A DNA stretch of 43,489 nucleotides from a virus. The notes under the pieces were generated by a model. It did no database searches and was not told the origin of the DNA. It saw only the letters and a program-made list of their open reading frames with translations. Below, piece after piece: positions 36,729-43,489 of the stretch. Every line of letters begins with the position of its first letter. The stretch's first letter is position 1. The DNA is taken from positions 8,294 through 51,782 of IMG/VR virus record IMGVR_UViG_3300030109_000449; one strand, given 5' to 3'. Made by a program: the position numbers and the translations under genes.

Positions 36729-38935
36729 TGGCAACATTTCAAGTACAGATAGAAGACTTAACGGGTTCTATTGGAGACACAACAGCTATAGATAGCTGGC
36801 TACAAGATGGAGCAAAAGAAGTTCTTGGTTTTATACCACAAGAAAGACTTGAGGAAGTTGCAAGCACAGATAATTTTACAAACGAAATAGATGTAGAAGG
36901 TAAAAAAATTCTATCTGTATTAAGAAAAGATGCTAATAATAGTAATTATCATATGCCTTGCAGAAAGTTGCCACCAAGTAAAATGGGAATGGTCAACGAT
37001 GTTTCTAATATGGATTTTGCTAGTACAAGCGACCCAGCATATATTATATATACCGATGTTTTAAATACATTTCCTTCTAGTGCTAGTTCTAACGATAGTC
37101 GTCTTGTATCTATTAATTTAGATTTTTCTGCATTAACTTATGATGATAGTACAATAGCTAACTTTCCAGATGAAGCAGAACCTGCGGTAGTATTATATGC
37201 AGCAAGAAATGGTATACAAAGATTAATGAATGATATAAACCTTTCTGTTTCTGACTTATCTATATCTACTACATTGCCAGTAGCACCAACATTAAGTACT
37301 GTAACTTATAGCGATGCAACAAATGCTGATGCAGTTGCTTCGGACATATCTGCAATTACAGTAGCATCTGTTACTGATATTGACCCTACAGGTTCAGTAC
37401 CTACTTATACAAAACCAACAGTAAGTTTAAGTGTTGTTTCTATACCAGATTTAAATATTAGTTCTAGTGCTCCTTCAGTTCCAAGTATAGGAACTGTAAG
37501 TTATGCTGACGCTAGCAATCAAGCAGGGTTTGCAGAAGATATGTCTTCTGTATCATTCGGTACTGTTCCTAACAAAATAGATGTTAGTCAAGATGTTCCA
37601 ACGTATACAAAACCTACTATTAATTTAAGCAGTGTAGCTATATCAGATTTAAGCATAAGTGCAAGTGCGCCTAGTGCATTAAATATTGAAGCAGCTTCTG
37701 TAAGCTTTAGTGCTAGTACTCCTAACTTTGTTCCTCCAACCTTATCAACTGATATAGTTCAGTTTGAAACGTTTTTAGAAACAGATGAAGATGCAGAATT
37801 AGCTCAACTACAACTAGGTAGACTAAACAATGAAGTACAACAATACCAAGCTAATATACAAAAAGAAGTTGCTAGCTTTAATAGAGATGTTCAAGTTTAT
37901 CAAGCTGAATTACAAAAATCAATTAAAAATGCAGAATTAACATCTGCCTCAGAAGCACAACAGATGCAAGAGTATAGTAATGATATACAGTTGTACGCAA
38001 CAAATGTTAATAAGGAAGTACAAGAATATCAACAAAACACACAAAAAGAATTAACGTTATATCAAGCAAGAACAGGTGCAGAATTGCAACAATATTCCCA
38101 AGATATACAAAACGAATTAAATGAATTTAATAAAGAAAACGCAAGGTATCAAGCAAATGTCCAAGGACAAATACAAAAACATAATAGCGATTTACAAAAA
38201 GTAGTTGAACAAGCTAGACTTGATTTAACAAAAGCACAACAAGATGCACAAAATGCTACGAATGTAGACATAGCAAATAAAGCAAAAGACCAAGAGTTAT
38301 CTTTACAAAATGCTATAAACAATATGCAAGAAACAATTAATAACAACAATAGTTTGTTAGCTAAGTTTCAACAAGAGTTAGGATTGTATGCACAGAATGT
38401 AGCTAAAGAAGTTCAAGAGTATCAACAAAATACTCAAAAAGAAATAACATTGTTTCAGTCTAGAACTAGTGTAGAATTACAAAAGTATGGTCAAGATATA
38501 CAAAATGAACTTAATGAGTTCAATAAAGACAATGTTAGATATCAAGCAGAGATGCAAGATGAAGTTGCTAAACATAATACTGCTTTACAAAGAGCTATTA
38601 CTCAAGCACAATTAGATGCAGCTGATGCTCAACAAGAAGCACAGCAAGCTACTAGTGTTAGCTTAGCAAACAAAGCAGCAGACCAAGCTTTAGCATTGCA
38701 AAACTCTGCACAAAATATGGCAGCTAAAATACAAGATAATAATGCTTTAATGTCAAAATACGGAGCAGAGCTACAAGCATATGGAGCTAATGTTGGAAAG
38801 GAAGTACAAGAGTACGGAAACAACTTGCAAAAAGATACAGCTAAATATACTTGGTACACTCAACAATATCAAATGTTAGATGCACAATATAAAGAATTTT
38901 TACAGTCCCTACAAGGACAATTGAATAAAAAATAA
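36728..38935 (+). CDS. Tail-connector/whisker-like protein with 131-residue repeats, 735 aa
   Basis: The first ~175 residues (IDSWLQDGAKEVLGFIP; FPDEAEPAVVLYAARNGIQRLM) look like a head/tail connector domain. Then come beta repeats containing VPTYTKPT twice, each preceded by ISDLSIS or IPDLNIS. From ~370 onward it is Gln/Asn-rich helix with exact 131-residue repeats built around KEVQEYQQNTQKE. A long coiled-coil fibre attached to the virion is the likeliest role. No enzyme motif. Coupled by TAATG to the basic protein gene. Confidence 0.6.
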   Translation: MATFQVQIEDLTGSIGDTTAIDSWLQDGAKEVLGFIPQERLEEVASTDNFTNEIDVEGKKILSVLRKDANNSNYHMPCRKLPPSKMGMVNDVSNMDFASTSDPAYIIYTDVLNTFPSSASSNDSRLVSINLDFSALTYDDSTIANFPDEAEPAVVLYAARNGIQRLMNDINLSVSDLSISTTLPVAPTLSTVTYSDATNADAVASDISAITVASVTDIDPTGSVPTYTKPTVSLSVVSIPDLNISSSAPSVPSIGTVSYADASNQAGFAEDMSSVSFGTVPNKIDVSQDVPTYTKPTINLSSVAISDLSISASAPSALNIEAASVSFSASTPNFVPPTLSTDIVQFETFLETDEDAELAQLQLGRLNNEVQQYQANIQKEVASFNRDVQVYQAELQKSIKNAELTSASEAQQMQEYSNDIQLYATNVNKEVQEYQQNTQKELTLYQARTGAELQQYSQDIQNELNEFNKENARYQANVQGQIQKHNSDLQKVVEQARLDLTKAQQDAQNATNVDIANKAKDQELSLQNAINNMQETINNNNSLLAKFQQELGLYAQNVAKEVQEYQQNTQKEITLFQSRTSVELQKYGQDIQNELNEFNKDNVRYQAEMQDEVAKHNTALQRAITQAQLDAADAQQEAQQATSVSLANKAADQALALQNSAQNMAAKIQDNNALMSKYGAELQAYGANVGKEVQEYGNNLQKDTAKYTWYTQQYQMLDAQYKEFLQSLQGQLNKK
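38009..38935 (+). repeat. Tandem 393-base repeats within the coiled-coil gene
   Basis: The segment at 38009 (NKEVQEYQQNTQKE) recurs at 38402 (AKEVQEYQQNTQKE) and partially at 38795 (GKEVQEYGNNLQKD), each exactly 393 bases on. Copies are diverged at third positions, so the duplication is old and constrained. Confidence 0.75.
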
Positions 38936-38944
38936 GGAAACATA

Positions 38945-39445
38945 ATGGCAAACGAAATTAGAGTACAAACATCAGTTCAAATTGTTAACGACGTAAGTGT
39001 TGCAAATGATGGTGGTGCAGCTGGAGATTACACAAACTATGCTTTAGATGTCTTTTCAGGACAAAGAAGTTGGGGCGGAAGCTATACTATGAATCAAGAA
39101 TATGACACGTCAAAAGTTGCTTACTGGAGTAATGTGGTTTGTTCAGCTCAGGATAGTGCAGATTTTTTAGACAACTCAGGTTGGACAGAAGCTTCTGACG
39201 TAACAGCAGGAACACTACCAACTACAGCTCACGTTGTAGCAGTAGAATACGTTAGCGCACTTGGCTCACCAGGAACTATATCAGTTACAGTAAGTGGTGA
39301 AATATTTGCAGTATTAGACCCAGGTCAAGCAGTAGTCATTCCTATGGAAATGGGAGAAGTTGTTGGCAGTATAGGAATACACGCAACAGACTATGTAGAT
39401 GGAACTAATGAAGCAACAGTTAATGTCTTAGTAGCAGGCGTATAA
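38945..39445 (+). CDS. Beta-rich virion protein, 166 aa
   Basis: Highly beta, Gly/Ser/Thr/Val-rich (ISVTVSGEIFAVLDPGQAVVIPMEMGEVVG), like decoration or fibre-base proteins. AAGGAAA precedes the start. Located between the coiled-coil protein and adaptor genes; no catalytic motif. Role inferred from composition. Confidence 0.6.
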   Translation: MANEIRVQTSVQIVNDVSVANDGGAAGDYTNYALDVFSGQRSWGGSYTMNQEYDTSKVAYWSNVVCSAQDSADFLDNSGWTEASDVTAGTLPTTAHVVAVEYVSALGSPGTISVTVSGEIFAVLDPGQAVVIPMEMGEVVGSIGIHATDYVDGTNEATVNVLVAGV

Positions 39446-39446
39446 T

Positions 39447-39650
39447 ATGCCTAAAACTAGTTGGACTAAGCAAGGAGTAAGGTCAGATAGTACCTGGACA
39501 GAGCAAAGTATTTCTCCAAGTTCATCTTGGACAGAACAAGCTTTATCTTCTATAGGTTCTATATGGGCAGAAGTTCTTACAGAGTTTTCTCTGTGGGCTT
39601 CTTTTAATATGGACTGGGCAGATACTACTCAAAATTGGGAGGATTTTTAA
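39447..39650 (+). CDS. Trp-rich repeat protein, 67 aa
   Basis: Three imperfect repeats TSWTKQGVRSD / STWTEQSISPS / SSWTEQALSSI, then a Trp-rich acidic end (WASFNMDWADTTQNWEDF). Begins one base after the previous stop. Many tryptophans on short repeats suggest a beta-type protein-protein surface; a small virion component is likely. Confidence 0.6.
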   Translation: MPKTSWTKQGVRSDSTWTEQSISPSSSWTEQALSSIGSIWAEVLTEFSLWASFNMDWADTTQNWEDF

Positions 39651-39955
39651 TGGCAGCTATAGAATTTAGCGTAAGAGAAATAGTAAGTAGAGTTAGGCAA
39701 GCAGTGCCTGAAGCTAGTGAAAACTATATAATAAACCTTATTAATCAAGGATTAATAGATATGGGTAAGTATAGTACTAAAATGGAATATGGTAAAACTA
39801 ATCTTATTAACGACCAACTATGGTATGGTATAGATGACGATAGAGATATTACAATTAACAAAGTTTTTAAATGTAGTATCTTAAATGCTGATGGAGAGTA
39901 TATAAGAATACCTAGACTTGTTAATCAAGATATTAAACTAACAGATACGGAGTAA
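39650..39955 (+). CDS. Head-tail connector-region protein, 101 aa
   Basis: Start chosen at 39650 (MAAIEFSVREIVSRVRQAVP), the TAATG overlap; an in-frame ATG at 39635 would overlap more. Helical N-terminus and a beta-rich C-terminus (TINKVFKCSILNADGEYIRIPRL). It lies beside the adaptor gene and probably forms part of the neck; low-specificity inference. Confidence 0.5.
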   Translation: MAAIEFSVREIVSRVRQAVPEASENYIINLINQGLIDMGKYSTKMEYGKTNLINDQLWYGIDDDRDITINKVFKCSILNADGEYIRIPRLVNQDIKLTDTE

Positions 39956-39957
39956 AA

Positions 39958-40425
39958 ATGGCAGCAGTAACTAGTACATACAAAGACCCTTCTGATTCAT
40001 TTGTATGGTGGATAGAAGGCGATAAGCTTGCAATAGCTACAACTTTAGGAGACGGTGGTACAAATGAAACATCTGAAGGTAAATTTAAAGCTGCTAGTAT
40101 AGGTTCTGGAACAGACTATATTACAAATGGTCTTTTAATTTCATATTATGCAGAACCAGATAAGATAGATAATTCATCAGGCACAGGAATATCTGCCACA
40201 ATAGATTTAGACAATGCATTACAACCATTGTTAATAGATTATGTAAAAGGAAATCTTTTAATAGATTCAGCAGCTAGAGCTAAAGACCCGCAAAGTGCTG
40301 CGTTAAAAATGCAGATGGGACAACAGTTTTTAGCTACATACAAAGAAGGTATTAGAAGACACGGAATGAAAAAGAATGATAAAACTGGCGGAACAAGAGC
40401 TATAGTTCCAGCTGATATGAGGTAG
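39958..40425 (+). CDS. Head-tail adaptor-like protein, 155 aa
   Basis: ISYYAEPDKIDN then LQPLLIDYVKGNLLIDSA and FLATYKEGIRRHG match the conserved end of phage adaptor proteins (long helices with 'L-x-D-Y-V-K-x-x-L' and a basic terminal helix). It should seat on the portal and connect to the tail nozzle. Order adaptor then fibre is typical. Confidence 0.7.
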   Translation: MAAVTSTYKDPSDSFVWWIEGDKLAIATTLGDGGTNETSEGKFKAASIGSGTDYITNGLLISYYAEPDKIDNSSGTGISATIDLDNALQPLLIDYVKGNLLIDSAARAKDPQSAALKMQMGQQFLATYKEGIRRHGMKKNDKTGGTRAIVPADMR

Positions 40426-40426
40426 C

Positions 40427-43400
40427 ATGGCAACACTAACAGGACAAAGAATAAAAGATAGTTATAAAGATTTATTACAAGTCTCTAATAGCAATTCTGG
40501 AATTACAGCAACTTTAACTGCGGTGCAAGATGGAGAAGGTAATTCAAGTAAATTAGAGCTTAGCACTAATTATGTTAATGTAAATACAGCAGGAGCTTTA
40601 TATTATGCTGGTACTGCTATTACTTCTACAGCTGCTGAACTGAATATATTAGACGGAGCTACAATTACAGTAGCAGAACTTAACATACTAGATGGTGTTA
40701 CTTCTACAGCAACAGAAATAAATCTATTAGATGGAGTTACGGCAACTACTTCAGAATTAAATATTTTAGATGGTGTAACAGCCACAGCCTCTGAACTAAA
40801 TATCTTAGATGGTGTGACAGCAACTGCTTCTGAATTGAATATAATGGATGGAGTGACTGCTACTACAGCAGAATTAAATTATGTAGATGGAGTAACTTCT
40901 AATATTCAAACACAATTAGATTCAAAAATAAGTGCTACACTAACACAAGAACAGGTAGAAGATTTTGTTGGAGGTATGTTAGATGGTACAGAAACAGGTA
41001 TTTCTGTTAGCTATGACGACACAGATGGTAATATAGATTTTGTTGTAGCTACACAATCAGACAACAACTTTACAACCACACTTTTAAATAAATTAAATGC
41101 AATAGAAGCAAGTGCAGATGTAACAGATACTGCCAATGTAACAAGTGCTGGTGCGTTAATGGATAGCGAACTAACAAGTATCGCAGATGTAAAAGCGTTA
41201 GACCAGTCAGTAATAAGTGGAGCTTCTCCAACATTTGGCACAGCAAATATGTCTGATGCTTCTAATAAAAGATTTATGACTGATGCTCAAGAAACTAAAC
41301 TTGACTCAGTTGAAAGTAATGCGACTGCCGACCAAACCGATGAAGAAATACAAGATGTCGTAGGAGCAATGTTTGATAGTAATACCGAAACTGGAATTAC
41401 TGCTACCTATCAAGATGCTGATGGAACAATAGATTTAGTTGTTGGTACACTTAACCAGGATACAACTGGGAATGCAGCTACTGCAACTAAGATTGCATCT
41501 ATTACTAATAGTGATATTGTACAACTAACAGATACACAAACACTTTCTAACAAAACTTTAGCAAGTCCTACTTTTACTGGAGATGTAACATTTAATGATG
41601 CTTCAACTCCACAATTAAACATAACAGATACTACAAATACTGTAAGTGCAAGAGTTGCTGCATCAGATACTACTGTTACTTTTGGCTCAACAACAGACAA
41701 CAATGTTAATATTGTTAGAAATGATGTAGGGCATTTTACTTTATATAGTAATTACACAATGCACAATAACGGTGGTAATGATGTAGATTTTAGAGTAAAA
41801 GATAGTAGTGGTAATGTAATATTTAAAGTAGATGCTGCAAATTCAGATGTAGATATAACAAATTTAGATGTATCTGGAGATGCAGACATTGATGGAACAT
41901 TAGAAGCAGATGCTATTACGGTTGGAGGAACTGCTTTAAACACAGTTATTGCAGGAGTTACAGTAGCAAATGCAACATTAGCTGCAACTGCAACAGTATC
42001 AGATAGCACAGCAAACACAAACTTTCCAGTTGTATTTCACGATGAGTCAAATGCTTTATTAGATGACACAGGTGCATTAAGATATAATCCAAGTACAGGA
42101 ACATTGTTAGTTCCTAATCTTTCTGTTGCTGGTACTACAACAACTGTAGATACAGTTACAATGGAAGCATCAAATGCTATTATCTTTGAAGGAGCAACTG
42201 CAGACGCACACGAAACTACATTATCTATTGTAGACCCTACTGGAGATAGAACAATTAATTTACCAAATGTATCAGGTACTATACCAGTATTAGCAGCAGC
42301 TTCTACTACACAAATTTCATCTACCCCAGAAGAATTAAATATATTAGATGGTAAAGCTTTCTTAGATGAAGATAATTTTTCTTCTAACAGTGCAACAGGT
42401 ATTGCTTCTCAACAATCTATTAAAGCTTACGTAGATGCAGAAGTTACATCAGCTGGAGCTGGAGACATTACTACAGTAACTGCTGGAGATGGTTTAACTG
42501 GAGGTGCAACAAGTGGAGCAGCTACTTTAAACATTGGAGCAGGCACTGGTATTGATGTAGCAGCAGATGCTATTTCAGTAGATGTATCAGACTTTATGTC
42601 TAATGGAGCAGACAACAGAGTATTAACTGCTACTGGTACAGATGCTATGAACGCAGAAGCTAACCTTACTTTTAGTCCAAGCAATAATTATCTTACTGTT
42701 CACGAAGATGGAGCAAGTACTGGCTCACATCTAAGACTTGCAACAGACAATTCAGATTTTATTTTTACTGCAAGTGGAGCATCAAATCAATTAAGTATTT
42801 ATGATGTAAATGCGACTGCTAATAGTTTAGTAATGGATAGTGCTGGTAAAATTACACTTAGAGATAGTCTTAAAATACCAGCAGCTAAAAGCGTATTTTT
42901 TGGAGCAAGTGAACATACATTTATTAGGGAAGTAAGTGATGATAACTTAACTATTGCAGTTGGTGGAACTAACTTACTTGAATTAGTTGAAGATAGTACA
43001 GACTATGTAAGAGTGTTAGATAATACATTATTAGGTGTTGGTAGTTCTAATGATATGAACTTGAAACACGATGGTACTAACTCATTTATAACTAATGGTA
43101 CTGGTGCATTATATATTGATGCACTTGCACAAGATGAAGACTTTTTTATTAGAGTAAACGATGGTGGTTCTACGATTACTGCAATGAAAATAGATGCAAG
43201 TGAAGTTGCAAGAGTACAATTCCAAAATGATAACCAAGTAGTAGCGATAGGAGCATCTGACGATTTACAATTCTATCACGATGGTTCTAGCAACTACATA
43301 AATAATAATACATCAGACCAAGACTTATTTATTAGAGTAAATGATGGTGGAAGTCATATTAACGCAATTCAAATAGATGCAAGTGCAGAAGGTAGAGTAA

Positions 43401-43489
43401 TATTACCAAGCGATAATCAACATTTAGCTATTGGAGCTGGACAAGATTTAAGACTATATCACAGTGGTACAGACTCTTATTTACAAAAC
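40427..43489 (+). CDS. Tail fibre protein, 3'-truncated by window edge
   Basis: The frame is open for 1021 codons to the window end, starting MATLTGQRIKDSYKDLLQ. Residues ~66-156 carry seven 13-residue repeats around ELNILDGVTAT, a beta-solenoid-like motif common in marine phage fibres. Further on, TSPTFTGDV-like segments (SNKTLASPTFTGDVTF) and QDLFIRVNDGGS-type repeats of 61 residues follow. The receptor-binding tip is beyond the window. The end codon is complete, and the last repeat is unfinished. It mediates host adsorption. Confidence 0.9.
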   Translation, partial: MATLTGQRIKDSYKDLLQVSNSNSGITATLTAVQDGEGNSSKLELSTNYVNVNTAGALYYAGTAITSTAAELNILDGATITVAELNILDGVTSTATEINLLDGVTATTSELNILDGVTATASELNILDGVTATASELNIMDGVTATTAELNYVDGVTSNIQTQLDSKISATLTQEQVEDFVGGMLDGTETGISVSYDDTDGNIDFVVATQSDNNFTTTLLNKLNAIEASADVTDTANVTSAGALMDSELTSIADVKALDQSVISGASPTFGTANMSDASNKRFMTDAQETKLDSVESNATADQTDEEIQDVVGAMFDSNTETGITATYQDADGTIDLVVGTLNQDTTGNAATATKIASITNSDIVQLTDTQTLSNKTLASPTFTGDVTFNDASTPQLNITDTTNTVSARVAASDTTVTFGSTTDNNVNIVRNDVGHFTLYSNYTMHNNGGNDVDFRVKDSSGNVIFKVDAANSDVDITNLDVSGDADIDGTLEADAITVGGTALNTVIAGVTVANATLAATATVSDSTANTNFPVVFHDESNALLDDTGALRYNPSTGTLLVPNLSVAGTTTTVDTVTMEASNAIIFEGATADAHETTLSIVDPTGDRTINLPNVSGTIPVLAAASTTQISSTPEELNILDGKAFLDEDNFSSNSATGIASQQSIKAYVDAEVTSAGAGDITTVTAGDGLTGGATSGAATLNIGAGTGIDVAADAISVDVSDFMSNGADNRVLTATGTDAMNAEANLTFSPSNNYLTVHEDGASTGSHLRLATDNSDFIFTASGASNQLSIYDVNATANSLVMDSAGKITLRDSLKIPAAKSVFFGASEHTFIREVSDDNLTIAVGGTNLLELVEDSTDYVRVLDNTLLGVGSSNDMNLKHDGTNSFITNGTGALYIDALAQDEDFFIRVNDGGSTITAMKIDASEVARVQFQNDNQVVAIGASDDLQFYHDGSSNYINNNTSDQDLFIRVNDGGSHINAIQIDASAEGRVILPSDNQHLAIGAGQDLRLYHSGTDSYLQN
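40622..40894 (+). repeat. Seven 39-base tandem repeats in the tail fibre
   Basis: Encodes T-x-T-x-x-E-L-N-I-L-D-G-V seven times without interruption, with codons changed between copies. The final copies drift (NIMDGV, NYVDGV). Such repeats build rigid fibre shafts and are prone to copy-number change. Confidence 0.85.

Noticed and set aside
40603-42684. Several minus-strand frames within the tail fibre
   Set aside because: They are antisense shadows of low-complexity repeats and have no ribosome sites.
1-43489. tRNA genes, integrase or attachment site
   Set aside because: No cloverleaf, recombinase motif or tRNA-like end was found by reading both strands; absence by eye is not proof.

Overview
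The window is AT-rich (about one third G+C by eye), densely packed bacteriophage DNA. Recognisable hallmarks are a terminase pair, portal, scaffold, major capsid protein, head-tail adaptors, a nozzle-like protein, large internal (ejection-type) virion proteins, a long tail fibre and a holin/endolysin pair. There is no tape-measure, sheath or major tail-tube gene, so I infer a short-tailed (podovirus-like) virion. No integrase, tRNA, CRISPR array or DNA/RNA polymerase gene was seen. Gene style (small basic proteins, ELNILDGV fibre repeats, 3-TM GTA-type holin) resembles uncultured marine phages; the host is not identifiable, but a Gram-negative bacterium is likely.

Layout. (i) 1-13702, rightward: end of a beta-barrel-like protein, basic protein, holin, nozzle-like protein, endolysin, then internal virion proteins up to 1719 aa. 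(ii) 13703-24511, leftward: DnaB helicase, two PD-(D/E)XK nucleases, SSB-like protein, Rad52-type annealing protein, Cas4/RecB-like exonuclease and many small coupled ORFs, then beyond a terminator an amidoligase and a class II glutamine amidotransferase, then small early-type genes. (iii) 24512-26182, control region: divergent promoters, nested palindromes, a hairpin stack, convergent terminators, two tiny membrane proteins and a 590-base AT-rich gap with direct repeats. (iv) 26183-43489, rightward: IrrE-like metallopeptidase, DUF1599-like protein, DEDD exonuclease, terminase small subunit, gamma-glutamylcyclotransferase-like protein, terminase large subunit, portal, scaffold, capsid, small basic proteins, adaptors and a tail fibre cut by the window end.

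The most interesting system is the enzyme trio of a class II glutamine amidotransferase (22295-23350), a glutamine-synthetase-fold amidoligase carrying an N-terminal zinc-ribbon array (20548-22320), and an AIG2/GGCT-like cyclotransferase inserted between the terminase genes (28909-29316). Families of this kind have been predicted together by comparative genomics to make or break amide or gamma-glutamyl bonds; the chemistry and target in this phage are unknown. A second theme is regulatory: several promoters of the form TTGAC(A/T)-N17/18-TAnnTT lie so close to start codons that the mRNAs would be essentially leaderless, while neighbouring genes use strong GGGAG/AGGAG ribosome sites or TAATG stop-start coupling.
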